Made by a program: the position numbers and the translations under genes. 64,000 bases of DNA from Phoronis australis (taxonomy: Eukaryota; Phoronida; Phoronidae). Positions 40,292 to 52,744 of this stretch are shown piece after piece. Within the stretch, counting starts at the first letter, position 1. Every line of letters begins with the position of its first letter. The stretch lies in NCBI GenBank assembly GCA_002633005.1, contig NMRA01000019.1:386229-450228 (forward strand), written 5' to 3'. The notes under the pieces were generated by a model. It made no database searches and was not told the DNA's origin. It was given only the letters and a program-made list of their open reading frames with translations.

Positions 40292-40644
40292 GGGGGTACA
40301 TACCCTACACAAATGCTAATATTTCACTCAAAACAAATGTATTGGCAATAAACACTCTTTTAACCTAACATTTTTAAGGAAGAAAACTGTCTATTACCAA
40401 TGTTGCTCACTAATACCAAGTGATATTTCAATTTCATGGCATTTGTAAACATGGGGGTACGTACACTACGAAAGGGGGTACGTACACTACATCAGTGTTT
40501 CTGCATCACATGGTAACATAATGTTGTATGGTCATTTATTTTTCTTTGGTGATAATAAGTACCATTTTGTTATTTAAAAGGCAATAATTTCATTTGCAAT
40601 GAACGTTTGTATTACTGAATTCCACATGGGGGTACGTACACTAT
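40292..40644 (+). repeat. Four dispersed copies of the minisatellite core
   Basis: GGGGGTACGTACACTAC or near matches at 40,292 (two mismatches), 40,453, 40,474 and 40,628 (final C to T), all in the same orientation as the array. Three are preceded by 'atg' or 'tatg', as in 'acatgggggtacgtacac'. The sequence between them is ordinary and unrelated. Confidence 0.85.
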
Positions 40645-40649
40645 ATTTT

Positions 40650-43410
40650 GTTAGCCTTTTTGGCCCATTTTCAACGTAGCAGAACCCATTCAATATCCAA
40701 ACTTTTGGTTTGTTTAGGTATTGAATAATTATTGCTGTGTTGCCTAGGCTGACATATTTTGCAGTTTTTTTTCGTTACAGAGTGTGAACTTTAGTTTTTA
40801 ACCTTCTTCACAGTAGGTGAGGGTTAGAAACGCAGAATTTACAAATTTAGTAACGAGTGCCTGTTTTATGATGAACCCTACCATTTCTCAATGATTAAGC
40901 ACAACTTCATCTAATTGACTCTGAAAGTGACTCAAGTTATTCCCAGTCACATCTAAGCAATTGATTGCTTGATAAAATAAATTTCTTTTCTACTCTTGAC
41001 AGTTGAAAACTGTTATTTTAAAAATGGACACTCGTAATGCTAAAAATGCATGAAATTCAGAGACAAAAACATGCATAAATTTCTCAAATATTGTCAGATT
41101 TTGACGATTCTTTTTTTAATTTGCACAACTAAATAATTCTTTGCATAATGAGATTCAGTTGGCATCTGGTAAGTGACCAAAAAAATTATTTTAGATCGTA
41201 ACATTATCAACTCTCGAATATGGACCTTGATTGTGATTTAGCCGTAAGGAGATTGTCACTCTCAGTTACATGTGCATTTAACAGTGCTCAAAGAAACATA
41301 CTGTATATGTCTTGCCATCACAACGAACCATTTGCCACAAATCAAATTTCATTACAGGGAACTTCACAAACAAAAGAAAAGTTAAAACCTATCCCAGTTC
41401 CAAACATTGAATTGTAAATACGCCTACCTATTCTTAATTTGAAAAAGTGTCATTCATGGTAAATAATCTTTAGTTTAGGTCACAGAACAAAAATTATCTT
41501 GCTTGATAAATTTGTAGTAATAGTGGTCTCAATTCTCAAATGTACTGGCAGCAGTTTTTACCTACATGTGAGTGATCAGCACTGCTCTTTATGAGCCTAT
41601 TTTGAGATCCTTTTACCGGTATGTAAAATCATGAGAGGTGTTTGGAATTTGAGAAATATAAAAAAGAAAATATTGCCTGTGTTCTGTAATTTATTTATCT
41701 TGAAAATTCAAATGTTGCGCAAATGTCAGTATCTCACATTTTGAAGATTCTTGAATTGAAGTTTTTAGCAAAAGGAAAATTTTTACTTTTCCATTTATGT
41801 GCTATTTAAAACAGGAAGCGTCAAATGAAATTTTAGCTCTATTGTTAAAGAAGACGCTTTTCAATTTCAAACAAAAACTATTGCCAACATGACCATTCCT
41901 ATATTTTTCAAAGGCTGAACTACTGTATTAAGGATGATAAAAATGTTTCTATGTTTTAAATTGTTTGAAGGCAGCTGCACAATGCTATCAATGCTAGTAA
42001 TCATGCTCATTTCTCTTAATGCTTATTTTTGCTGAGCACTTAGACAAAATGAAATTTCAGTTGTTGGCCATACTGTGTGCTAAAGTGAAGATTATTTTGG
42101 TGATCTATAAATAGGATTACTGTAACAAGGTGTTTAGATGAAACGATATTCATATTGTCAAAACTTTTTATTTTGGTTAGGGTGCATGCTTGATTTTTTT
42201 TTAACTTTGTCTTTGCTATTAAAGTTGGGCTCAAAATTTGTGTTTCCTGGTTAACTAATGGAAGACATTGAACCATTTGTATGCAAGCTGTACGGCGAGT
42301 CAAGACAACAGTTAATAAAGCACGCTACCACATATTCAGGTTGAGATCTGTGATCTGTCTCCTCATCATGATTGTTTGCTGCTACATGCTAAAAGAGCAA
42401 ACTACCAGTGTGCCATTCACAAACGAGCCTTGCAACACCTGATGTCAGTGCACCATCTCCATTTGCTAATGGGTGGCTTTTAGAGCGGGGTAGTCTCAGT
42501 GAGGCTCCACTGGATGACTCTGTCTTTAGTCCCAGAAAATGCCGTGAAAAATGTTAATGGCAAGTGTAAGAGAAGTGGTTGTAGTAAAAAAAATGTGCTC
42601 TTGTTTGGAGTCGGGCATGCCATGTTCTAAGTTGTGTGTCTGTCCAGACTCAGTGTCTGAACACGGTGTCTCAGTCAAAAAACAACTTTTGATGACAATA
42701 ATGATGATATAAATGATGATGGAGTGGGTGAAGAAACATAATAAGTGTATGTTATGTTGTTAAAGAACTTTAAATTTTCAACTTAATGGAAAATATGGAC
42801 AACATTTTATCATGCTCATGACTGACACTGCTCGGTGTGTCGTTCCTGTGGCCGTTGACAGTGAATTGCATTGTGGGATAATGTTAATTATGACAGTTAA
42901 TGAAATTGATGACAGAAAATTTGTTGCAGAAGCATTGGAAATGTATGGTGTTCACATGTAGGTTGTGATGTCAAAACTTTATCAAGTTCCAAATGGTTAA
43001 CTGTATAGTTCTTTTTGCAGGAGTTCAGAATACAGTAGTATGTTTTCTGGCCAACAGGAAGCACTGCTAAAATTTGACTTTTTCTCTTTTGAACAATTTT
43101 CCGCCTAATGTCATAATATTTATCACTTTCCTTGTTCAATAACTTCAAATGAACAAAACCCAATCCGATTATCATTCAGTTTTTGTCTAGTGTTGTTGGT
43201 TTTTGAAGATTGGTTTTCTGTGTGAAATTTTGCAAAAAGTCAGATTTTTTAGGTCAAATTTCTCGAAAACGTGCAAGTCAAACCTTGGGAACTTTTTAGA
43301 TTCTTTAAGTATAGTACTTAATGACTTTAAAAACACCAAAATTATCTTGCCCCAAAAAGTAGCTACGGAAGTGATTTTCTAGACTTCCTAGAGTCGAATG
43401 GACTATGGCC
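40650..43410. other. Intergenic, nothing recognised
   Basis: AT-rich, low complexity in places. Open frames at 42,040-42,303 and 42,897-43,175 on minus have no motif or splice support. Confidence 0.4.
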
Positions 43411-43413
43411 TAG

Positions 43414-43560
43414 AGGTTACATTGACCAATGCTACTAAAGCGCGTGCCGCTGCGTCGTGGTAATTGCATGCTGGCTAGGCAAGTAGCGAGCTACGTGCCT
43501 AGCCAGCATGCAATTACCACGACGCAGCGGCACGCGCTTTAGCATTGGTTGGTGTAACCT
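43414..43560. repeat. Near-perfect palindrome
   Basis: Left arm 43,414-43,481 and right arm 43,496-43,560 pair around a 14-nt centre (agtagcgagctacg), itself partly self-complementary. Differences: a 3-nt insertion (act) in the left arm near 43,433 and a 4-nt mismatch block near 43,421-43,424. The inner ~47 nt are identical. The right arm is the start of a family F repeat, so the left arm looks like a recent inverted duplication of that end. Confidence 0.9.
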
Positions 43561-43770
43561 CAGCAGTCATTGGTTAGCTTTACAACACGGTGAAGAAATG
43601 GCGGACTGTGAACAGAGTGGCGTCACAGCAAATTTTGTTTCTGCAATGATCTGTTTAGTAGCGGTGTGCTTGAAGCACACACGTGTACAATAAAAACATC
43701 TCTGGCCGATTTAACCGGTGTGTTATTCATACTGTATGAATACAGGGCAGTATCGTAAATAAAAGAACAA
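43496..43770 (+). repeat. Dispersed repeat family F, 5' half
   Basis: Matches 28,645-28,915: 'ggcacgcgctttagcattgg', 'cagtcattggttagctttac', 'gtgcttgaagcacac', then 'cagtatcgtaaa'. The second half of the family is missing. Confidence 0.65.
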
Positions 43771-43772
43771 TT

Positions 43773-44030
43773 TAAAGTGGCATGGACCGCGAAAAGTCGT
43801 GAAAAATACGTTTTAAACGATCCCTAACCAAAGCACCTTCCTTCAACCTTTACTACAAAGTTATTCACTTCCCCCTGAGAAAGAATTTTCAGAAAAAATG
43901 ACCCAATTCATGGTTTTTGAAAGAAGTACGAAGAAAAGCTTGTATGGTAACCACCTATAACTGCCTATCTTCCTTTCACTTATTAGAAATGCGCGCATGC
44001 GCTCAGTCATTCGACAAACGAACAGCTGAT
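43773..44030 (+). repeat. AGAGG-TIR element relative, one end
   Basis: 'tttaaagtggcatggaccgcgaaaag' resembles the TTAA-AGAGGC...GCGAAA terminus at 34,531. The interior 'gaaagaagtacgaagaaaag' and 'atgcgcgcatgcgctcagtc' matches 30,110-30,230. The opposite end was not found. Confidence 0.45.
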
Positions 44031-44729
44031 TCAGTGTCAAGAGTGTTGTGGACTGGAGTGAATACTTTTGCCACCCAATGGGCTTTATACCTCGTTCCGT
44101 GTATTTTGTGCCTACCTCTACGATTCTTCATGATTGGACCATTACTTGAGATTTGATCATGCTGATCTGCAGTGGACTATTATTCATTTACACTACGTGT
44201 CAGAGAACGTTGCTGCGCTAATAATCGCTGACGCAGTTTTGCAAGACAATACGAGACAAGATGTCGGACAGTGGAAAGCTGGGCAAGAAAATGGGGCGTT
44301 CGTCTAAGCTAACCGACTCAGTTAGAATGAGAAGAAGGCAAGACTTGCAGCTGAAAGTTAATAAACGACGCATTTATCTGGGTACAGAGCACTGCCGCTG
44401 GGAATCTCTTAGAAGTGAGCTATCCGTCACTAATTCCGAGCTGGCCAAACGATAGCTTGATCATGCGTAAGTACTTATTCGGCCCTGCATACTTCGGTAG
44501 TTATCGGGACATTGCGCGGCCCCAGCTTATTAAAATCACCTCGATCCAATAAAGTAATGGTCCGAGAACTCACTGAGAAAGTGAAGAGCGTGAAAGTTAA
44601 ACTGTCGCACATAATATTCACCGAATTGCATGTCTGTTGACATTCAAGCTAAGCGGCTAAGCCTATACTTGTGGCTAAGCCTATGACCTACTTATAACAT
44701 ATACATGTATTGACGACTTGTTTAGTTGT

Positions 44730-45430
44730 TTGCAGTTGATAATTCTTGAAACACTAAGATAAGTTGCAAAGCATTATTACTTTGAGATAGTACCACCGTC
44801 TCAACTGACTGCAGTAGAGATAGCAGTTGTCCAATAGGCCCTCCACCAGTTGGAAGTTTTTTGGCGAATTGTGCCATATTGATTAAACCATCAAAGTCAT
44901 GTTGCTGCAACGAACTTTTGCAGATAGGGGGATACCTTAGGGGAATGGTAATGTCTTAAACTCTTCCCAGCTCGGTCAAATACGAACGGGCATTAGGAGT
45001 CAATTTTCTGTCCTTCGTTACGGTAACAAAATCAGGGACTGACCATTTTTGGGAAACTGGCCCAATTCCGTATTGATTGAATCATTGCTGTAGCGTTTTG
45101 AAATCACATTGAGATCGACCTCCATGACAGAGTAAATCAATCATTAAAGCACTACACTGGTGATCACCAGAGTGTGCTAGTGCTTGAAACTTGGCCGCAA
45201 GGGTTGTACCACTCATACCTGTGCAAAATGATATTGTAGATGAACAAAGAAACGAATCAGAAAGAAATCTTGATTACCAAAGTATTTATTCAAGTTGGAA
45301 GGAATTAAAGACATCGACAGCCTCCTAAGGTGACCATGTCTATGTTATAAAGGTACTTAAGGCAGCATGACTTTGATGGTTTAGTTTGTGCGAGGTACGA
45401 GTTGCCAAAAGCCTTCTTGCTGCCCCTGGA
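44730..45430. repeat. Repeat family E fragments
   Basis: 44,830-44,960 ('ttttttggcgaattgtgcc', 'caaagtcatgttg') and 45,270-45,430 ('tattcaagttggaaggaatt', 'agcctcctaaggtg', 'gtgcgaggtacga') resemble 3,540-3,660 and 9,330-9,420 in opposite orientations. They fall in the A-B interval of the possible acidic gene. Confidence 0.45.
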
Positions 45431-46081
45431 ACCCCCTGTGCCACCAGTTATGGCCCAGTTCAGACAGCAATTCTGTTTTAGTGGCAAGCTGTGCATTTTG
45501 CCAGATTGAGTACTTGCAAAGTAGGTACAAAGTCATGTCTCATGGATTTGTAGCCTTGTTATCTTGTTGTACCTTATTTGCAGACCTATGTATATTGACA
45601 TTAAGTGGTATTATGATCAGAGATCAAGAGGCCTACCTTCTTCAAAGATATTATGTGAGATCTGGAAGAAAATCCACTGCTAAAACCCCATTAGTCAAAA
45701 TTTCGCTGCCCTACAAAGGTTAACAAAGTAAAAGCACAAATGTTCGTTGATCAATTTTCAAAATTCAAAAATACATTAACTGAGGATAATTTTTGGTAAC
45801 AAATTCCAATTCGCAACAAGAAATTTAGTAATGAATTGCACTCACATTTTTTGTGATGGTTATTCATGTAGTTTGGTTGTTATTATGGCGGCGAATTGTA
45901 ACACCTGTATGCTTTGACATCTGTACCTGTAGTTAATAACTAGGTTATTGTAATTTCATTTTTGCACTGTAGGTATGAAGTGTCACAAAGTGAAAGATTT
46001 TCAACAATGTCTAGACAAGTCCACAGAGTCAGAACCTAAAGCCGTATCAGCAACACCTGAAACTCCGCAGTTTGTTCAAAG

Positions 46082-48532
46082 GTATTCTAGAAATTATTTT
46101 TTCAGTGAAAGCATATTGTCTACATCTTCACCTACTAGTATTCGTGTCTACGACAATACATGACATGGAAAATTGCATTTGTTGAAAACTCCAAGTCAGT
46201 TTTTTGTGAGGGTTACTAATTTAAATCAAATCATTCCAGCTTGCCAGTGTTAGAAATATTACTGAGCTTGCACTCATTAAGCCTTGGGATGTCAAGAGTG
46301 AAAATGTAAAAGCCGTAGGCTCATTTGACCATGTCTCTCACAATTATGAGCTTCTAAACTGTACCAATTGAAATATCCCTGTTTAACGAGAACAAGGCAA
46401 TCAAACATGCAAACTTCGATTCATATGTACGAACCATTATTCATAATAACACTTGAATCGTAGATACAAACCATATCAAATGTATGAACAAAAATTCATG
46501 CATGTAAACCAACTTGAAAGAAACAGATAAAACAAAAAACAGGGTTATGAAGTAATATCACATAATTACGTAAACATTTTCTAGTGATGGTGGTCATCAT
46601 TCGTTTTCCCAAGGAGTCTAGCACTAAGCAAAATGGCAACATAAAATGTATCTGTAGAAGAACTATGTTCTTACATGTTATTTGTATATCTGATTAGTTA
46701 TTTTGTGTGCATGACTGTCCGTTTGTACACATCATGTTGTGGTTCGTATGTATAAATGAAGTGTTCTTCCAAATGATGCAGTGTTTTGTGCTTATGACTC
46801 AAAGTCTGTATGTATGACTGCCTGGCACCCTCGATTAGTTGCTGACAAATGTTGAACTCGTGGTAACTTTCTTTATCACCTAAATGTGATTATGGCAATG
46901 GTATATTTTCAGTGGGCTTGAGCTTTCTGGAATCGATGCAATTGATTCTGTCTGTGACGACGAAGCCTTGATGTTTGTATCCAGGCCATTCATTACAAAG
47001 GTGATGTGAAAGTACTGGAGTCTGTTCCAAGAAATTGACAAGATCATTTTTTACTTAAGTCTAAGATTTGACTTTAACTTCCAAACTTTGAAACTTCCAA
47101 TTTTGGTAAGTTAAGACAAAACTTATGTCAAACACTTTCTTGGATTTCTTGAATTGGTTTTGAGACAAATTTAACTTTATTTTAAAATTTACTAAAAGTT
47201 GAAAATTGTCTTAGCTAAGCCAGTTCTGTTGGAACAGGCCCCTGATCTTTAAAATTTGAGAGAACTAGTCAGTGCTCATGAATTATCTTGACAACAAACT
47301 ATTTAGTGTTCTAACTGATGATTGAATTGTGAAATATTTTGTGCATATATTTTGCATGGTATATTCCAATAAAATGCATTTTTCTACATGTCTGGTATGG
47401 TCAGGAATGGTGTGCACAGGTTTCTCTTCTAAGCATGACTGAATTTTGCATACTCTGTTTACATGCACTGTATATATTTGTGATTTGCAAAGATGTAACT
47501 AAAACTAAATACATCAAAAAGGAGATGGGCAGCAGTTTTGGTGACCCTTTTGACTAAATACCACCTATTAGGTATGGTTTTATAGGTCATCCTGCAACTA
47601 ATCTTGTCATATTTGTGTTTTTAACGTGACACATTGGTATTCCCAATTTATTTGAATATAGTGTGGGCAGAGTTGAATTCACTGATTGCATTTGCACATA
47701 CATGTCTTTGCACCGAATTAGACATTTTTTTTTTTTTTTTGAAGTTGATTGCTGTATAATTTAAAAGTTTATATTCAAAGGCAACGTTGGGATTTTGAGG
47801 AGTTTTTATCAGTAGCATAGACAATCCATGAAATTTGAGACATCAAGTCATAAGTGTGTGTTCTGGATAGAATTTCCTAAATCTGTTTTCTGAGTTCTAA
47901 ATATAGAGACCATGAGGTACATGGATTGTTTTTTTATCATAACTTAATCGTGGTTAGGCGATATGTGGTGAAATCCAATAAATACAGACTGACCAATGCT
48001 TTAAAAGAGAAACACTCCAACATTTTTGACTCTCTATATTACAGGCTATTGATTGATGTTTCTGACGACCTAGCATGCGATGACCTGGACGATAACTGTA
48101 AGTGCAACATAACCATTGTGTACACATTTAAATTGTGAGTTATCCAATTTTTAATAAAAATGCATCATTATTGTTCAGTGCTGACAATGTTAATGTATTT
48201 ATTGAAATATATCTTCTGCTGACGATTGGTCATAATAGCTCAGTGCATGGGCAGCAATGAATCTCAGGTTGGAAGCCCTGACAGGACAGAAATCCTTTCA
48301 CAGTACTAACCATTAGGTCCTGCAAAATGACTAAAGACGGCATCGTAAGGTGTCATCAAATGCTATATGTATAAAACATTTGAATTCTGAACGAACTGTA
48401 TTTAACTGTTCTCCAGTGCACATAATGCGAGCCCTGTTATTTAGTAGTTCTTCAAGTGCGTTATGGGAGCTAGGTGTTGTGTCGTTTTTGAAATTCTAAA
48501 GGGCAAGATCATCACACTTTCTCTTGTTGCAG
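46082..48532. other. Intervals of the possible acidic gene
   Basis: Besides pieces C and D, this holds ordinary AT-rich sequence, a 16-nt T run at about 47,725-47,740 and a weak tRNA-like segment at 48,233-48,290. No transposon termini seen. Confidence 0.4.
48233..48290 (+). repeat. Weak tRNA-like or SINE head
   Basis: 'atagctcagtgcatgggcagc' resembles an A-box region and 'aggttggaagccc' is one base from a B box, but their spacing is short. Probably an old SINE fragment. Confidence 0.3.
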
Positions 48533-48800
48533 TCCAGAAAGTATCCTTGATGATGTGGATGTTAGCCATGTTGGATTTGGAGATGAAGAGTTTGGTGGGG
48601 ACGAAGTTGCAGGAGATAGCATCAATATGTACCGCTATGGAGACTATGATGACACGTTGTCTACAGGTTTCAGTGGTGTCCAGAGAATTCATGATGCAGC
48701 TGTTGCATACTCAGCTGTGGACGATAGCAAATTTATTGTTTTTATGACACCCTCCTTTCCCTTTCAAATCTCATCAGCGTGTCTTGCAAAGAATGAGTGA

Positions 48801-50970
48801 TGTTCGGATTTCTTCTGTTAAAGGTTCAACACTCTCTTTCTACCTCCTTCTCCGAAAGGTGTCGCACTTGCTCATTTGGTCATTGCATTTACTCTTCTCT
48901 GAAAATTAGGAGAGTTTTCACTAATTATGGAAAGGAGATATTTATCCCATCTTGTATCCTTATAATTCATTTAGCTACAAGCTCAGCTCACTACTAGAAA
49001 AACTGAAACTTTATTGAAAAGTTGATGTCACAGCTTATTTTGCATCATTAGACAAATGATAACCACATGAAAATCTGTGTAAAATGTAATGGCTCCTTAT
49101 TTCTTCAAGATGTAAAATGAGATAGAAATTTAAATATTGGATATTCTATATATTTACAAGTCATAAATTATTCTCTGAACTAGAATTTTTGAGTTGTTTT
49201 TCCACGTGTTTGTTATTCATGATAAAGTACCGGTACGTCATCTTGATAAGATGCATAACCTTGCAGACCACGATGAGCTGGGGCCACTGAAGCTGGACCT
49301 AGAATAGCTGTAGCGACTGACTTCCATTTCCTTCCTGGCTCTCCCACATATTCTATGGAAATAAACAGGCCTTTTAAATTTCATATAGTCTCAAAGTTCA
49401 TCAAAAGCCATGCCTAACATTGGGAGTAATTTCCAAACCAAAGCAAATGCTTCAAACAGGACTGGTAATGTGTGGAAAAATTCTGTTTCTGAGAGCATTC
49501 CATTAGTGAGTTCTCAGCCCCAGTCTGTTAGTCTAAGCTCTTTTCACGTTTTACCCCATGGATAGGTGGGCGCAGGTTGTCACCAATCTGTTCCAATATT
49601 TTGATGCAATGGTAGACTGAACACTGGTTCGAGTTCATCACTTTATTAATCTTGACTGTATGCTCATATTAAGTCCATTCAAACAAAACGTACAACGTAA
49701 TGTCTGTTCTATGCTCAGCCAGTGCGACAAAGTCTTGACTTTCAGTACCTCCTGCAATAACATGCTACTTTTGACAGTTCTTTGTTCTCTAGCCACAGGT
49801 GAAGTGTTAGACAAGTTCTGTGCAATTGAAACTGTGCAACGGCTGATGTTGTAGCCAATGAATAAAGTTATGAACTATGAAAGTACCTAGATGTTCTATT
49901 ATTTTCTCCTCTGGAATGATAATTAGATGCTCCATGGACAGTAGAAGTAAAATTATTTTCAATTAATGTTGCTGCAATTTCTGATGTTTTTAGTGGGACA
50001 AATTTGCTGGAAGTGCAATTTATCATTCCGTTTGTCCAAAGGTGTGTAGATTGATTCTGTCTTTTTATTTCTAAACACAGTTATGTTGCTCAAGTGGAAT
50101 GACCTCTTATTTCGTGCATTAAGTAACTTTGTATCCTTCCATGAGTCCACATATCGTTGATGTTTCATTGTAGTCAGATGTAAAAGTGGAGGCCAGCTCA
50201 ATTAAACAGAAGTTGATTGCAAACCACAGATTTATGCAAATACCTAAATTGTTAAGTGCTTGTAGTTATAGTCAGTGAAAATGTGTAACATACTTTGAAA
50301 AAAGCAAAATTATTTGGATCATGATAATGCTCGATAAAATAAAACTTTTTGAATGCTGTTGTGACTGAATGTTCATTATGATGCATATTGCAAACTATTA
50401 CTGGGTGAACAATTAGGTCAATATATTTACCACCAGTCCTTGGAACATATGTGTCTGTGACTTATCATCATCACATCTTTACATGTAATGACAATGTAAA
50501 TTATCAGATGACTTTAGTTAACAGCTTTTGAGATATTAGGAGATAAACTGTGTTTTAGGTTCAAAAAGATACCAAAATTTAGCATTAGAAAGTTAATCTT
50601 CCCAATTTTAAAGTTTTATTTAAAAATTCGCTTTGAAGCACCTTGTAACTGGTTAGAATTACTGTAAATAACAGTGTGATTACTAAGGCATCATTTTAAT
50701 ATAATTACTAAGTTGGTCAAGTCATTGCACTTGGCCATTTGAACCCTAAAATGCACTGACTACATGTACTTTGGGCCAACTGGGTGGATTTGGCCCCAGA
50801 ATTCAAGAAAACCCTGGGCCAGAATTTTTGGGGGATTTTTTGATCGGTAAACAAGAAAGTTCAATGAAGATTTTCAGTGAAATTCAGATTACATTTTCTT
50901 CCTACACTAACAGACGAGGATTTAGCTAACTGCACTTGCACCACTCGGCCACTTACTAAACGGTGAATAC
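48801..50970. other. Intergenic, possible poly(A) signal only
   Basis: AATAAA at 49,861-49,866 followed by a T-rich stretch could end a plus-strand transcript from the 44-49 kb region. No exon or element recognised otherwise. Confidence 0.35.
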
Positions 50971-50971
50971 G

Positions 50972-51190
50972 CAAGTGGCGGATCTAGGATACCACAAGGG
51001 GGGCCCAACATGACACCTCGGAGAAATGGGCAAAGCTCGATTGCATGCTTAGGTGGCTCGAATGTTGTGGGGGTTGGCGATACGGACCTGGTGTTCCGGA
51101 ATTCTACCGTTGGGCTCGATATTTTCTCACGCTTCATGCTGTTGCTGTGTAATTTTTGCTTGCACCAGTCATGGGGGGACCTTGGCCTGT
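50972..51190 (+). repeat. hAT-like MITE, 3'-incomplete copy
   Basis: Begins 'caagtggcggatctaggata' and follows the interior of 16,284-16,596 through 'ctcggagaa(a)tgggcaaag', 'ggttggcgatacgga' and 'cttgcaccagtcatgggggg'. The block 'aaaaaaaacgggcgggaacg' is missing. The right terminal repeat is not recognisable. Confidence 0.65.
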
Positions 51191-51194
51191 ACGC

Positions 51195-52330
51195 AATCAT
51201 CACGTAGTAACAATTACCCGAAATTCATTTTAGTTATAAATCCTACGTACAGTCACGATGCATTGAAATGTTTTTAGCAAAATGTTATTGTTCATGTTTA
51301 CTATAGATTAGTACACAACATAGTCTACGATGTTGACCGTACGCCGATCGGTGAGCCAGACTATTTTCATTCACTAAACGATAAGACATGAATAGAACGA
51401 TTTCCGTTTGAAATGCACATAAATGAAATCCTGGGCAAAAAGTATTATTAGATCATACTTGGGAGAGCATAGAAACCAAATAAAACGATAACTTAGTTCA
51501 GAAATGGGACTTCTTTGAGTCAATCGAGGTGTCGATGTGCTTTCGAAACCAGCCATCACTGTTTTGCTTTGGGCGACCTTTCACCTCTCTGAGGTCATCA
51601 GGCCATTTCCAAATAAGGCACGCAATGCATTTTGGGACTGTAATGTCGGACTTGACGAGCACGAAGGCGTGTCTTTTTGGTCAACTTTCAAACGTAAAGA
51701 AAAATACTCCAAACTCATCTAAAACTCACTATATTTACGAAACCTACAAAAAAACTTGTACGCTACGATATGATACAGGTTTCATGCAAGATGAGTAACA
51801 TTTACTTTCTTATTTTATACTATTTTTCACGTTCCAAGTCACTTTAAGGCTTTATTTGAAGTTGAAAACTATTTAGAAATTGATAAGCTTCACGACTGTT
51901 TGTACAACTGGTGATCACTGTGCAAGCTAGACTAACTAAAGAAACTGGTTGTCATTTAAATATTGAACATGAAACACAATGTCTACACTATGCTCCTAGA
52001 ACTGTGTAAACCATTATCACTTTTTATTACTTTGGGATGCTTTCTCTGAAATCAAAGCTAAGTATTTGAGCCACAGCATATGAACAAGTCCTTCTCTGTA
52101 GAACTTTTATCAGCTGTTCAGTGAACCTGAAACCTGTTGTAAAGTGTGTCTACTACAGTGTAATCTAAAAAAGGAAAAACTGTTGTATTGCTGAAAACTG
52201 TACACAGTATACCAATGTACTTGTCAAGATGTTGGACTTTGGAGGGATGGCCACGTGAGCAAATAAAGGTATATTTGTCATGAAAACAAACCATTATAAC
52301 ATGAGGAGCAGAGACATACATGACGGATCG
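51195..52330. other. Intergenic, nothing recognised
   Basis: No exon, RNA gene or element boundary supported. Confidence 0.4.
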
Positions 52331-52336
52331 ACTTAA

Positions 52337-52635
52337 AGGGACAGTGTCAGTTTGATTTGCATTATTGTTGAATGGTATTGATGTCTTGAAATAATAGCTT
52401 GAACCACCGCTATAAAAACGAAATCTGTTGTGCTTTTGCTATTTATTACAAATTCTCCAATTCTAACCAATGTCTGCCACACATTTGCTGAAACCGAGGC
52501 TTGAGACTAAAACATTTAAAAATGCTTATAACACTTTCAATTGCCATTAATCAAAGTGGGATTAGCGTGCTACTGCAGAGGTTCCAAGTGGGGCTACTCT
52601 CTGAAGATCACTTTTGTCACCGAAAAAATGTCCCT
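52337..52635. mobile_element. Small TTAA-flanked MITE
   Basis: 299 bp, flanked by TTAA at 52,333-52,336 and 52,636-52,639, with 7-bp perfect inverted ends AGGGACA/TGTCCCT. No ORF. The 7-bp match alone is weak, but the TTAA at both edges supports it. Confidence 0.55.
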
Positions 52636-52744
52636 TTAAGCCAAGAGGCACAGTGATCATTGACTGAATGAGGATCCTAAGAGAAAGTAATCCTCAATTT
52701 ACTTAAGTGCACTCAGGGGACTAAGTCCTGGCAATTTCAGATAC

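Larger units (their letters stand above)
44261..48800 (+). pseudogene. Possible decayed gene for an acidic protein (five exon-like pieces)
   Basis: Pieces with splice-like edges: A 44,261-44,466, B 45,973-46,081, C 46,913-47,000, D 48,045-48,097, E 48,533-48,800. A starts MSDSGKLGKKMGRSSKL and contains RRIYLGTEHCRWESLRSELS, then an in-frame TAG just before LDHA and a GTAAGT donor. C gives GLELSGIDAIDSVCDDEALM; D gives LLIDVSDDLACDDLDDN; E gives DDVDVSHVGFGDEEFGGDEV and ends with DDSKFIVF. B to C joins in phase, and B to D or B to E also would, but A to B, C to D and D to E do not. The 'RW..LR.EL' and 'KFIVF' patterns recall uncharacterised transposase-derived proteins; I am not certain. A broken or alternatively spliced gene fits best. 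Confidence 0.35.
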
